Assembly (NCBI GenBank): GCA_040752355.1
Contig: JBFMHE010000002.1
Span: forward strand, 124,001 to 188,000
Length of the DNA stretch: 64,000 bases
Reading direction: 5' to 3'
DNA from: Nitrospirota bacterium
GTDB lineage: Bacteria > Nitrospirota > Thermodesulfovibrionia > Thermodesulfovibrionales > Dissulfurispiraceae
Position numbers and translations under genes: made by a program. Below are positions 27,562 through 37,828 of the stretch, in pieces (the stretch's first letter is position 1; each line of letters opens with the position of its first letter). The notes beneath the pieces were generated by a model. It searched no databases. It had not been told where the DNA came from and was given only the letters and a program-made list of their open reading frames with translations.

Positions 27562-29739
27562 CTAGTACCACATGATCGACTCGTAGTGCGGGGAGGGGAC
27601 CGTAACCGCGATGTATCCTCTCCAGGGAGAGCGTTCGACCTCCTCTCCGTTGCGCAGGATATCTACGGCGAACTGTATCTCGTCATTCTCCGCTGCCGTA
27701 AGGACCGAAAAGGGGATTTCCATCTCGACGATGTCCTCTGCCGCCACAGCGGTGAGGTGCTCCCTGGTGACCCAGCTGTCGCCGGTCTTCTCCTGCACGA
27801 GGGCTTTCTGCTGCGGGCCGTGGAGGTCGAATACGATCCGGCAGAGGTGCGGGCGGACGATGTCGAGCCGGACGGTCATCTGCTCGTGGACCTCGCTGAA
27901 GGGGAGTACCGGATCGATGCGCAGGTAAAGGTTATCCTTATTGAAGCCGTAATAGAGTGCCGCAATGAAGCTCTCCGAGCGGTGCATGCTGCCGCCCGAC
28001 CGCTTCACCTCCATGCGGGCAGCCTGGTGCCACTCGAAGTAGCTCGTCACGAGCCCGTCCATCTTCGGATGGATGAACCCCCGTATCCGCACCGCGGGCT
28101 CGATCTGCCGGTCCTCGCGCAGTATGGGGATGTGGAGGTGCGGCGGCGCTTCTTTCCCCATGACGGTGTATGCCTTGATCAGGCTGCTCCTGAAGAGCTC
28201 GTCGAACTCCTCGGCCGTCTCGGTCGAGTGGTCGTCGCCGTACCACCAGTTCCAGTCGCTGCCCTCGGCAGCATAAATTGCCTCCCATGCCTCGCTCAGG
28301 TCCCGGTCGGGAAAGGACTTCTGGAGCTCTTCGAGGTCGTCCCTCGTCTCTGCAAGGTAGTCCCAGGCGAGGTTGTCCTCCTCGTGGCCGATCCAGACGC
28401 CGAAGTTGGCGTATATCCATGAGCCAGCATGCAGTTTCGGCAGCTCCCTGCCGCTGCCGTGCTCAGCGAGGAACTCGGAAAAGGTGACGGTCTTGAAGCG
28501 GCGGTCGCTGCTCAGCGCCCGATAGAGTCCCCGCAGGAAATCGTGGCCGTCGTTGCCGTAGTGCTCCCATGCATTCTCTCCGTCCAGGATGATCGGGACG
28601 ATATGCGGCCCGCTGCCGGCCAGGCTGTTCCTGATCTGGGCGAGCTTGTCGATGAAATCCCCTGCCGCCTGTTCCGGGCTCCATCCGGAGTAGGTGAAGC
28701 CGATCAGGTCGGAGAGGCGGTGATCCCTGAAAAAAAGGGCGACCTCGCCGAAGCGGTGGGGCTGGTAGAGCGTCGGGGCATCGAGGAGCTCGCCCTGCGG
28801 TCCCCTGAGCGGCCGTTCCAGCGAGCGGGCGAGCACCTCTTCGTCGGTCGCTGTCCAGCGTATCCCTTCGGCTGCCATGATCCCGAGCACCTCCTCGCTG
28901 ACCGAGCCCTCAGAGGGCCACATGCCTGCCGGCCTGCGGCCGAAAGTGCTCTCGAAGAAGGCGAGCGCCCTCCGTATCTGCTCCCGCGCGTCCTCGGGAT
29001 GCGCGAACCGCCGCCGCGGCAGCTGTACCTGGGGCATGGCGATGCGCGCACTATCCGTGTCGCAGAGCAGCGGGAGGATGGGGTGGTAAAAGGGAGTTAC
29101 CGAGAGCTCGATCTGCCCCGCCTCGCTCATCTTCCGGTATTCGGGAATAATCTCCTTCAGGATTGCAAACTGCTTTTCGATAACGAGGTGCTTCTCCTCT
29201 TCGGTGAAGTCCCTCTCCTTGCGGACGAGCCCGCTGAGAAAGGGATCGCTGTCTCTGAAGGAGGGATCGATCCAGGCGAGGTTGAAGAGCACCTGGAGGT
29301 CCCTGATATCATGCTCCTTGAAGTAGCGCGACGCCCGCAGGATGTCTCCCTTGGTGACCCGGAAGCCGCGCATGACGAGCAGCTCGTAGTAGCGGGGGAA
29401 AGGCTTGATCATCGTATCCCAGTTTGCGAGAAAGAAGTTCTCGAGGACGAAGAGCCGTTCCTCCTCGGTAAGATCGACGGGATGCCGCCGTGTCAGCTCC
29501 AGATGGCGGTCGGCAGCGCCGTTGTCGAGGTAGTCCTTCAACTGGTCGAGCAGCGAAGGGACCACGTTGAAGGTCTGGCGGAGCGTCGGAAAGTCGGCGA
29601 GGTCCCTGACCATGTCGAGGTAGTCCTTGACGCCATGCAGCCTGACCCAGGGGAGACGGAACATGCCGGTTGCGGGGTCTTTGTAGTACGGCTGGTGCAT
29701 ATGCCAGAGGAAGGCGATATGCAGGGGGCTATCTGCCAT
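27562..29739 (-). CDS. Glycoside hydrolase family 57 protein
   Basis: A 725-residue GH57 enzyme. Visible family regions are LWHMHQPYY near the N-terminus (HQP region), GMWPSEGSVSEE carrying the nucleophile-type glutamate region, and LDGENAWEHYG carrying the acid/base-type aspartate region. Residues from about 520 form an extra beta-rich C-terminal domain. It acts on alpha-glucans (amylase or transferase type, probably on glycogen); no signal peptide, so cytoplasmic. It overlaps ftsB by 11 bases. Confidence 0.92.
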   Translation of the reverse strand: MADSPLHIAFLWHMHQPYYKDPATGMFRLPWVRLHGVKDYLDMVRDLADFPTLRQTFNVVPSLLDQLKDYLDNGAADRHLELTRRHPVDLTEEERLFVLENFFLANWDTMIKPFPRYYELLVMRGFRVTKGDILRASRYFKEHDIRDLQVLFNLAWIDPSFRDSDPFLSGLVRKERDFTEEEKHLVIEKQFAILKEIIPEYRKMSEAGQIELSVTPFYHPILPLLCDTDSARIAMPQVQLPRRRFAHPEDAREQIRRALAFFESTFGRRPAGMWPSEGSVSEEVLGIMAAEGIRWTATDEEVLARSLERPLRGPQGELLDAPTLYQPHRFGEVALFFRDHRLSDLIGFTYSGWSPEQAAGDFIDKLAQIRNSLAGSGPHIVPIILDGENAWEHYGNDGHDFLRGLYRALSSDRRFKTVTFSEFLAEHGSGRELPKLHAGSWIYANFGVWIGHEEDNLAWDYLAETRDDLEELQKSFPDRDLSEAWEAIYAAEGSDWNWWYGDDHSTETAEEFDELFRSSLIKAYTVMGKEAPPHLHIPILREDRQIEPAVRIRGFIHPKMDGLVTSYFEWHQAARMEVKRSGGSMHRSESFIAALYYGFNKDNLYLRIDPVLPFSEVHEQMTVRLDIVRPHLCRIVFDLHGPQQKALVQEKTGDSWVTREHLTAVAAEDIVEMEIPFSVLTAAENDEIQFAVDILRNGEEVERSPWRGYIAVTVPSPHYESIMWY

Positions 29740-30070
29740 CTTGCTTGAACTGGAATATATACTCGTCGGGCCTGGCGAGGCCGTACTCCTCGCGGGCGTG
29801 CTTCTCGATGTAGAAGCGGTCCTCTTTCAGCGCGGTGACGTGGCGCTGCAGGCTCCTGTTTTCTTCCTCGAGCGTGGTGATCTCTTTTTCGAGCGCGCGC
29901 TTTGTTCTCTTGAGCTCGGCATACTTAATGAATCCCATATCGCCGAAGAGGAGCGCCCCGCCGAGATAGAGGATGCCGGCGCCGGTGAGCATGAAGAAGA
30001 GGATGTTCCGCTTCCTCCGTTCGACCGATACCTGCTGCCTCAGATTTTTCGGCTTGGCCCGTTTCCTCAT
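29729..30070 (-). CDS. ftsB: Septum formation initiator FtsB/DivIC
   Basis: A 113-residue bitopic protein with a basic N-terminus, one helix (about 22-42) and a periplasmic coiled coil (AELKRTKRALEKEITTLEEE, then LQRHV), ending EEYGLARPDEYIFQF as is common for FtsB/DivIC near eno. It takes part in the divisome FtsQLB complex. The ATG at 30070 is chosen; a GTG four codons upstream (30082) is equally possible. It overlaps the GH57 gene by 11 bases. Confidence 0.85.
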   Translation of the reverse strand: MRKRAKPKNLRQQVSVERRKRNILFFMLTGAGILYLGGALLFGDMGFIKYAELKRTKRALEKEITTLEEENRSLQRHVTALKEDRFYIEKHAREEYGLARPDEYIFQFKQDGR

Positions 30071-30201
30071 GGTTGCATACACACCCTAGTTATCGTGAAA
30101 TCGCGCAGATGAATGATCGCGATATGTTATACCACGGCGGTACTATAAAATCAATGGTGGAGCTTTGGCGGCGGAAGAGGTGGGAGCAGGGATACCAGGG
30201 A

Positions 30202-30380
30202 AGGGGACCGGGGGAGTCTTTTTTCATCAAGAGTGTCTGGGTTCTCCAGGGCGCAGGTTGCACGCTGCACGCTGCGCCCCCCACCTCTGCTCGTGAGAGA
30301 GGACGTATATTCTGTTTCACCTCTGCAAGAGAAAAAAACGTCTAATCACTCTTGATGAAAAAAGACTCCCCCGGTCCCCT
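30202..30380. repeat. Inverted-repeat element 4 (34-bp perfect arms)
   Basis: Arms at 30202-30235 and 30347-30380 are exact inverted copies (AGGGGACCGGGGGAGTC, then six T and CATCAAGAGTG). It begins 16 bases past the eno stop and lies before ftsB. The interior is 111 bases with no ORF. It fills most of the 326-base gap 30071-30396; the remainder holds nothing recognisable. Confidence 0.85.
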
Positions 30381-30396
30381 GCTTTCCTCGACACGG

Positions 30397-31686
<1,290 letters not shown>

Positions 31687-31806
31687 TTATGAGCAGTAGT
31701 ATCGTGCTTCGTCATTCAGTACGTAAAAAGAATGCGATACGGCAAGACAGCAATGCGATCGATGCTGTGAAATCAAAAGCAGGGAGTGATTCGCTGCCAG
31801 AGCTCG

Positions 31807-33201
31807 TTATTCTTTGCTCTTCTTCGGGACATGGATCGCCCCGCCGTGCAGATCCTCGGCCGCTTCCATGACCGCTTCGGCGAGGGTCGGGTGGGCATGG
31901 ATCATCGATGCAAGCTCCCTGGCCGTCATCCCCGCCTTGACTGCCAGCGCTCCTTCATGGACGAGGTCGGCTGCATGGGCGCCGATGATATGGACGCCGA
32001 GGACCCGGTCGGTCGCGGCATCGGCGATGATCTTGACCATCCCGGTTATCTCTCCCGCTGCATGCGCCTTGCCGAGCGCCCGGTACGGGAAGCGGCCTAT
32101 GGCGACCTTCATGCCTTTCTCCGCTGCCTGATGCTCCCGGAGGCCGACCGACCCGATCTCGGGGGAGGTGAATATGCCTGCAGGCACCGCGGAATAGTCC
32201 ATGCTCACCTCTTTGCCGCACGCGTTGTGCGCTGCCACGATGCCCTGCCGCGACGCGACATGGGCGAGGAGCATGCCGCCGGTGACATCGCCTATGGCGT
32301 AAATGCCGCCGATGTTCGTCTCCATTCTCTCGTTGACGAGGATTTCGCCCCGCGGTCCCTTCTTGATCCCCACCGCCTCGAGTCCTATATTCTCCGTGTT
32401 GAAGGCCCTCCCGACAGAGACGAGCATCTTTTCGGCGACCAGCTCCCTGCCGTCTTGGAGAGCGACATGGATGCCGTCGTGCGCTCCCCTGACCCCTGTC
32501 ACCGTAATCCCGGTAAAGAGCGCGATCTTTTTCTTCTTCAATTCGCGTTCCAGCATCTCCCCTATCTCGTGGTCTTCGGAGGGAAGGGGGCGCGGCATGG
32601 CTTCGAGCATGGTGATCTCGGCGCCGAGCTCCCTGAAGATGAAGGCGAACTCGCAGCCGATGACGCCGGCGCCGACAATGATCATGCTCTTCGGGATGGC
32701 GGCGAGCGATACAGCGTGGTCACTCGAGAGGATATGCCCTCCGTCTATGGGGAACTGCGGCAGCTGAGCGGGCCGGGAGCCGGTGGCGATGATGATCGTG
32801 TCGGCAGGGATGATCTCGACGGAGCCGTCCCTTCTCATCACTTCGACCTTTTCCGGCGTGAGCAGCACGCCCTTTCCTTCCACCAGCGTAACGCCCCAGC
32901 TCTTGAAGAGCGAGCGGATACCTTTCACCTGCGTGGCGACGATCTTGTTCTTCCGCTCCATTATCCTGGCGATATCCGGAGCGATCGACCCCGCCACCGC
33001 GATGCCGTAGTCCTCGAGGCGTCTCGCCGTGTGCAGCGCCTCTGCCGATGCGACGAGCGCCTTGGTCGGGATGCAGCCCCAGTTCAGGCAGGTGCCGCCG
33101 ACCTCGTCGCTCTCGATCACCGTGACCTCTGCGCCGAGCTGCGCGGCCTTCAGCGCGGCGACGTAGCCGCCCGGACCTGCACCGAGGATGACCAGCTTCA
33201 T
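31807..33201 (-). CDS. lpdA: Dihydrolipoamide dehydrogenase
   Basis: A 464-residue flavoprotein disulfide oxidoreductase. It begins with the FAD dinucleotide fold (VILGAGPGGYVAA), has the redox pair GGTCLNWGC (Cys about 36 and 41), the NAD fold (IIVGAGVIGCEFA) and the C-terminal His-Glu of the dimer interface (HAHPTLAEAV). It reoxidises the lipoyl arm of GcvH or of 2-oxoacid dehydrogenases. Its ATG overlaps the gcvH stop (4 bases), which points to the glycine cleavage system. Confidence 0.97.
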   Translation of the reverse strand: MKLVILGAGPGGYVAALKAAQLGAEVTVIESDEVGGTCLNWGCIPTKALVASAEALHTARRLEDYGIAVAGSIAPDIARIMERKNKIVATQVKGIRSLFKSWGVTLVEGKGVLLTPEKVEVMRRDGSVEIIPADTIIIATGSRPAQLPQFPIDGGHILSSDHAVSLAAIPKSMIIVGAGVIGCEFAFIFRELGAEITMLEAMPRPLPSEDHEIGEMLERELKKKKIALFTGITVTGVRGAHDGIHVALQDGRELVAEKMLVSVGRAFNTENIGLEAVGIKKGPRGEILVNERMETNIGGIYAIGDVTGGMLLAHVASRQGIVAAHNACGKEVSMDYSAVPAGIFTSPEIGSVGLREHQAAEKGMKVAIGRFPYRALGKAHAAGEITGMVKIIADAATDRVLGVHIIGAHAADLVHEGALAVKAGMTARELASMIHAHPTLAEAVMEAAEDLHGGAIHVPKKSKE

Positions 33202-33584
33202 TTTGCTTCCTCTTCTATGTAGCGCTCGTAGTCACCGATATCGAGGAGGTCGTCGAGCTCGGACTTGTCGTCCATCTCGATAATGGCGATCCATCCTTTT
33301 CCGTAAGGATCCTCATTGATGACTTCCGGGGAATCGCTCAGCTTTTCGTTGACCTCGACTATGGTCCCGCTGACCGGCGCGATGACTGCGGAGGTGGCCT
33401 TGGTGGACTCGATCTCCGCTATCTCGGTATTCGCATCCACCGCGGACTCGACTTCAGGAAGGTCTATGTAGACAATGTCGCCAAGCGCATCCTGGGCGTA
33501 ATCGGTAATCCCAATCGTCGCCTTTTTGCCCGATACTTTTACCCACGTGTGCTCTTTGTGATACTTGAGATCCTCCGGATTCAT
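33198..33584 (-). CDS. gcvH: Glycine cleavage system H protein
   Basis: A 128-residue lipoyl carrier with LKYHKEHTWVKV at the start, IGITDYAQDALGDIVYIDLP, and the lipoylation lysine in EIESTKATSAV. The ATG at 33584 has GGAGG five bases before it; 17 upstream codons in the frame are not used. It shuttles the aminomethyl group between glycine decarboxylase, T-protein and Lpd. The P and T protein genes are not in the window. Confidence 0.96.
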   Translation of the reverse strand: MNPEDLKYHKEHTWVKVSGKKATIGITDYAQDALGDIVYIDLPEVESAVDANTEIAEIESTKATSAVIAPVSGTIVEVNEKLSDSPEVINEDPYGKGWIAIIEMDDKSELDDLLDIGDYERYIEEEAK

Positions 33585-33625
33585 GCCAGCCTCCTTATGT
33601 AGCTTTGGAAAACGAATTTGAGAAT

Positions 33626-33654
33626 TTCTTAACATAGTTTTTACGCTTTGTCAA
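33626..33654 (-). promoter_or_regulatory. gcvH: Probable promoter of gcvH-lpdA
   Basis: TTGACA (33649-33654 on the minus strand) is followed after 17 bases by TAAGAA (33626-33631). The -35 is perfect and the -10 is moderate. It lies 42-70 bases before the gcvH ATG. Confidence 0.45.
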
Positions 33655-33799
33655 GAAAACGCCATTGATACAGTGAAGAGCAACCTGCTGAAATACTTGT
33701 TCAAAACGAAACGGGGCCGCCCTGCATTCGGGCCGGCCTCCCCCGAGAGGAAGAGAGGCCGCTGCCGGCCGAATAGAACCATATGGTATCATAAAAGTT

Positions 33800-34660
33800 A
33801 TGGAAATGGTCAAAAATAAGGCCCTCCTCTACCTGCGGATGATAAAATTCTCCCACTCGGTCTTCGCGCTCCCCTTCGCCTTTACCGGGGCGCTCCTCGC
33901 CGCAGCCGGAATCCCGGCAGCGGGAGCACTCTTCTGGATCACTGTCGCCATGGTCGGCGCCCGTTCGGGCGCCATGGGGCTGAACAGGATCATCGACCGG
34001 AGGATCGACGCGCAGAACCCGAGGACAGCGGGCAGGGAGATCCCTTCGGGGAAGATACGCGCCGGTGAGGCGGCGGTCTTCACCCTCATCTCGTTCGGCA
34101 TCATGCTCCTCGCTGCGTATAAGCTCAACGACCTCTGCCTGAAGCTCTCGCCGCTCGCTATCGCGGTCCTTGTGCTCTATTCGTACACCAAACGGTTTAC
34201 CTGGCTCGCCCATTTTGTGCTGGGCATTGCCATCTCTGCAGCGCCTCTCGGCGCATGGGTCGCGGTGCGGGGGACCTTCGATGCCGAGATCCTGCCGCTC
34301 AGCCTCGGCGTCGTCTTCTGGCTCGCCGGTTTCGATATCCTTTATGCGCTCCAGGACATGGAGTTCGACCGCGCCTACGGGCTCCATTCGATCCCCCAGC
34401 GGTTCGGCGTTGCCGCCACCCTGCTCCTGGCGAGGGTATTCCACGCGGTCACCTGGTCGCTCCTTGCTCTGACCGGGGCGCTCTTCGATCTCGGCCCTGC
34501 CTACTGGGCCGGCATGCTCATCGTCGCAGGACTGCTGGTCTATGAGCACTCCCTGGTGAAGGCGGATGACCTGAGCAGGCTCGACATGGCGTTCTTCAAT
34601 ATGAACGGCTACATCAGCATCACTGTCTTCATTGTTACCCTCGTCGCCGTGATATCGTGA
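33800..34660 (+). CDS. mqnP: UbiA-family prenyltransferase (likely MqnP)
   Basis: A 286-residue integral membrane protein with about nine helices and the two Asp-rich sites of UbiA enzymes: N-X3-D-X3-D at 62-70 (NRIIDRRID) and DILYALQDMEFD. Length and sequence match the 4-hydroxybenzoate octaprenyltransferase-like proteins that act in futalosine menaquinone synthesis. The neighbouring deaminase supports that pathway. A UbiA role in ubiquinone synthesis is less likely given the absence of ubi genes here. Confidence 0.85.
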   Translation: MEMVKNKALLYLRMIKFSHSVFALPFAFTGALLAAAGIPAAGALFWITVAMVGARSGAMGLNRIIDRRIDAQNPRTAGREIPSGKIRAGEAAVFTLISFGIMLLAAYKLNDLCLKLSPLAIAVLVLYSYTKRFTWLAHFVLGIAISAAPLGAWVAVRGTFDAEILPLSLGVVFWLAGFDILYALQDMEFDRAYGLHSIPQRFGVAATLLLARVFHAVTWSLLALTGALFDLGPAYWAGMLIVAGLLVYEHSLVKADDLSRLDMAFFNMNGYISITVFIVTLVAVIS

Positions 34661-34678
34661 TACGGTAAAGAGTAAAAG

Positions 34679-34809
34679 TAAGAGCGTCTCACTGAATGAG
34701 GAAGGGGATTCGGGCGGGGATTACGCCAGGACTGCCCGTGCCGCTCATGTACTATGCCTCGTTCGACTCCAAGCTCATTCATTCTGTTAGGGGCTGTTAG
34801 GGGCTCTTA
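34679..34809. repeat. Post-stop repeat, copy B
   Basis: It begins 19 bases after the ubiA-type stop with TAAGAGCGTCTCACTGAATG and ends with a duplicated TGTTAGGGGC and GCTCTTA, so its ends are imperfect inverted copies. The minus strand holds GAGTCGAACGAGGCATAGTA and GAGCGGCACGGGCAGTCCTG, blocks related to copy A and to element 2. A separate AT-rich hairpin (GAAAAATC and ATTTTTC arms) follows at about 34813-34855. No ORF. Confidence 0.6.
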
Positions 34810-34895
34810 AAGAGAAAAATCAAAAAATAAGGAGCTCCGCAATTTTTAATTTTTCTTTTCGATTTTTTATCTGAAGAGGCTCATGGGGAGGATTC

Positions 34896-36224
34896 ATGGA
34901 GAAGGCTGATTATATCATCTGCGGCGATTATGTGGTGACTATGGATGAGCGTCTGAGCGTGCTCAGGGATGGCGCTGTGGCGGTCGGTGGTACGACGGTC
35001 CTCGCGGTCGATGCCCGCGACGCCGTAATGAAGAAGTATGATGCCCGGCATATCGTGGCGGGCGAGGGGAGGGTGGTGATGCCCGGGCTCGTCAATACCC
35101 ATACGCATGCGGCGATGGTCTATTTCAGGGGGCTGGCGGACGATCTCCCCCTGAAGGAGTGGCTCGAAGGGCATATATGGCCTGCCGAGGGAAAATGGCT
35201 CAGCGCCGGCTTCGTCGGCGATGCGGTGGAGCTCGCCTGCCTCGAGATGCTCAAGGCCGGCATCACCACCTATAACGACATGTACTTCTTCGGCGACAGC
35301 GCGGCGCAGAGCACCAGGCGGCTCGGTATGAGGGCGGTGCTCGGCGTCGGGATCGTCGATTTCCCGACCATGACGGCGGCGACCGCCGATGAATACCTGG
35401 GCAATGCCGCGCGGTTCATCGATGCGTGGAAGGGAGACGAGCTGATCACCCCGTGCATCGCCCCGCATTCGGCCTATGCCTGCGGCCCCGAGACACTCCG
35501 GCGGGTGAAGGCGCTTGCGGATGAACGGGACGTGCTCGTAACGACGCATCTTTCCGAGACGGCGTGGGAGGTGGGTGAGCTGCAGTCGCGGTTCGGAAAG
35601 CGGCCGGCCGAACATCTCGATGCCCTCGGCCTTCTCGACGAGCGGCTGCTTGCCGCCCACTGTGTGTGGCTCGATGAGCAGGAGATCGCCCTGCTCGCCC
35701 GGAAGCGCGTCGGCGTCTCGCACTGCATCGAGAGCAATCTGAAGCTCGCCTCGGGCTTTGCACCGGTCCCGGAGATGCTGCGCGCCGGGATACCCGTGAC
35801 CTTCGGCACCGACGGCGCTGCGAGCAACAATACCCTCGATATCTTCGGCGAGCTCTCGGTGGCTGCAAAGGTGCACAAAGCCCTTGCCAAGGACCCCACG
35901 GTGCTCGACGCGAAGACGGCGCTCCTCATGGCGACGCGCTGGGGCGCTGAAGCGCTCCACCTCGCTGACCGCATCGGGAGCATCGAGAGGGGCAAGCGGG
36001 CGGACCTCATCACCCTCGATCTGAGAAAGCCCCACCTCACGCCGCTCTACGATATCTATTCCCACCTGGCCTACGCTGCCAAAGCATCCGATGTCGAGAC
36101 CGTCTTCGTCAACGGCGCCCGTGTCGTCAGCAACGGCGCGCTCCAGACCGGCGATGAACAGGAGTTGCTGCGCAAGGCGGCTGCATGGGCTGAGAGGATC
36201 AGGGCCTGCAATTCGCGGAGCTGA
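34896..36224 (+). CDS. mtaD: Amidohydrolase: MTA/SAH or aminodeoxyfutalosine deaminase
   Basis: A 442-residue cytosine-deaminase-like amidohydrolase. The metal ligands are visible in NTHTHAAM, THLSETAWE, AAHCVW and FGTDGAASNN. The closest named family is 5-methylthioadenosine/S-adenosylhomocysteine deaminase. Its place beside the MqnP-like gene suggests it also or instead removes the amine of aminodeoxyfutalosine in menaquinone synthesis (inference). GGGGAGGATTC before the ATG supports the start. Confidence 0.85.
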   Translation: MEKADYIICGDYVVTMDERLSVLRDGAVAVGGTTVLAVDARDAVMKKYDARHIVAGEGRVVMPGLVNTHTHAAMVYFRGLADDLPLKEWLEGHIWPAEGKWLSAGFVGDAVELACLEMLKAGITTYNDMYFFGDSAAQSTRRLGMRAVLGVGIVDFPTMTAATADEYLGNAARFIDAWKGDELITPCIAPHSAYACGPETLRRVKALADERDVLVTTHLSETAWEVGELQSRFGKRPAEHLDALGLLDERLLAAHCVWLDEQEIALLARKRVGVSHCIESNLKLASGFAPVPEMLRAGIPVTFGTDGAASNNTLDIFGELSVAAKVHKALAKDPTVLDAKTALLMATRWGAEALHLADRIGSIERGKRADLITLDLRKPHLTPLYDIYSHLAYAAKASDVETVFVNGARVVSNGALQTGDEQELLRKAAAWAERIRACNSRS

Positions 36225-36262
36225 CCCGATCGCTTTCGTTTTTCCCGGCTTTTCGCCCGTTC

Positions 36263-36784
36263 CTACCAGTACCGGACGCGGCCGGTATCGATATGGACGA
36301 ATTCGGGATAGTAGCCGACGCCGCCCGCAGCGAATGACCGTGCGACGCTGAAGAGCTCGCGGTTGCCGATGCCCGGGAGCGTGAAATCGATGGCGATGCC
36401 CTGGAGATGGAGGCTGTTCTTGCTCACCTTCCTGCCGATGCTCCGCAGGTAGTCGTTATATTTCGGCGAGCGATAGCCCGAGATGATCTGGACCGGGCCC
36501 TTTGCGCCCGCGCGGTCGACGACAGCGCCGAGCAGGTCGAGGAGCCGCGTATCGATGGGCATGATCTCGTCGGTATAATGGCAACGGAGGAACCGGTCGA
36601 TGGCGGTAAGGGCGGCATAGTCGTAGGAGCCGGATGCGTAATAGGTAATCGCGATATGCTCGCCGGTGTGAATGTTGTACAGGGAGAGGGAGCGTTCGGG
36701 AGGGAGCGAAGCAACGACATCACGGAAGGGGTACCAGACGATACCCGCTGCAAGGGCCTTTAAAAAATTTCTCCTCGAGACCAC
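36263..36784 (-). CDS. YcbK/MepK-like murein endopeptidase (DUF882)
   Basis: A 173-residue exported protein. The N-terminus SRRNFLKALAAG is a Tat-type signal. The rest matches the DUF882/peptidase M15-like fold with zinc ligands in SLHLQGIAIDF and EFVHIDTGRVRYW. Relatives cut peptidoglycan cross-links. It starts at a GTG and overlaps the L,D-transpeptidase gene by 25 bases, so a cross-link-making and a cross-link-cutting enzyme are co-expressed. Confidence 0.88.
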   Translation of the reverse strand: MVSRRNFLKALAAGIVWYPFRDVVASLPPERSLSLYNIHTGEHIAITYYASGSYDYAALTAIDRFLRCHYTDEIMPIDTRLLDLLGAVVDRAGAKGPVQIISGYRSPKYNDYLRSIGRKVSKNSLHLQGIAIDFTLPGIGNRELFSVARSFAAGGVGYYPEFVHIDTGRVRYW

Positions 36785-37671
36785 CCGGTGATGTCCTCCG
36801 CAACGCCCGACTTTTCGTGGAGCAGCCGGTCCACCGCATTCCAGTCCACCCGGCCGGCAGCGCCCGACTCCTCGATGAGCCGCCGCGCCGCTGCCTTCAT
36901 GCCGGGCACTCTCCCGTAGACATCACGGTGCACTTCGAGAAAGATCCGCCCATCGGCCGAGCGGGCCAGCTTCACCGGGTCATAGATTACCTCACCGCGG
37001 GCAGTTATCTCAACCTCCGGGAAAAATTTTTCCATATGTTCGGGCAGCATTCTTATGCAGCCGTGGCTCATGAACTGGTAGACCGACGAGGGCCAGATCG
37101 TCTCGTGGATGACGATACCCGGGATCGATGTCTTGATCTTGTAGCGGCCCAGGGGGTTGTCGGGTCCCGGCGGCACCACCGTCTTCACCTCTTTCCCCTC
37201 CATATCCATCTTCAGCTGCATGGATTCGGGGACGTACCAGGTGGGGTTCTTTTCCTTGCAGATTACTTTGAACGGCCCCACCGGCGTCCTCCACCTCGTC
37301 ATGCCGTTCCAGAAAGGCATGCCGAGTCCTACCGGGAATACCCCGGCAAGGGCGCCGTCCTTGAAGAAGTAGAGCATCTTTTCGGGGATGTTGATGATGA
37401 TGCCGTTCTCGATCGTTCTGGGTACGATCCTCCTGATCGATGTCTTCAGCACTACTCCCGGTTTGAGAGGCTTGCGGGGATCGATGCTGTTTTCCCTCGC
37501 GAGCCGCTTCCAATCGACCCCGAGCCTGGCACCGATGCGCATGAGGGTGTCTCCTTTGACGACCGTATAGGTGACCGTCTGCTCGATGATGGCGGCGGGA
37601 GGCTGCTCGGCAGCTGCGGGCGCAGTGAGTCCGAGGAGAACGATGAGGAGCGGAAGGGAAAGGTATTTCAT
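36760..37671 (-). CDS. LysM-containing L,D-transpeptidase (YkuD family)
   Basis: A 303-residue exported enzyme with a signal peptide ending PAAA, a LysM peptidoglycan-binding domain (about 32-80: YTVVKGDTLMRIGARLGVDW), and a YkuD catalytic domain with the active-site cysteine in MSHGCIRM. It forms 3-3 cross-links or attaches proteins to peptidoglycan. The C-terminal 70 residues are helical and not assigned. AGGAGG precedes the ATG at a long spacing. Confidence 0.93.
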   Translation of the reverse strand: MKYLSLPLLIVLLGLTAPAAAEQPPAAIIEQTVTYTVVKGDTLMRIGARLGVDWKRLARENSIDPRKPLKPGVVLKTSIRRIVPRTIENGIIINIPEKMLYFFKDGALAGVFPVGLGMPFWNGMTRWRTPVGPFKVICKEKNPTWYVPESMQLKMDMEGKEVKTVVPPGPDNPLGRYKIKTSIPGIVIHETIWPSSVYQFMSHGCIRMLPEHMEKFFPEVEITARGEVIYDPVKLARSADGRIFLEVHRDVYGRVPGMKAAARRLIEESGAAGRVDWNAVDRLLHEKSGVAEDITGWSRGEIF

Positions 37672-37828
37672 CGGCGGGAGCTCCTCCTATTAAGGGGCAA
37701 AAGTCACTAACCTTATCATACCACAGGGGAGGAGATGGTGATGCAGGCGATGCGCTTCCGTTTTTTGGCTCGAAGCATGAATGATTCTGTGCTACAATTA
37801 CAGATGAAAAACCGTATCAGGAGGAGAA

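Noticed and set aside
36760-36784. Fusion or frameshift between the L,D-transpeptidase and DUF882 genes
   Set aside because: The 25-base overlap leaves both proteins complete, the second with its own Tat signal.
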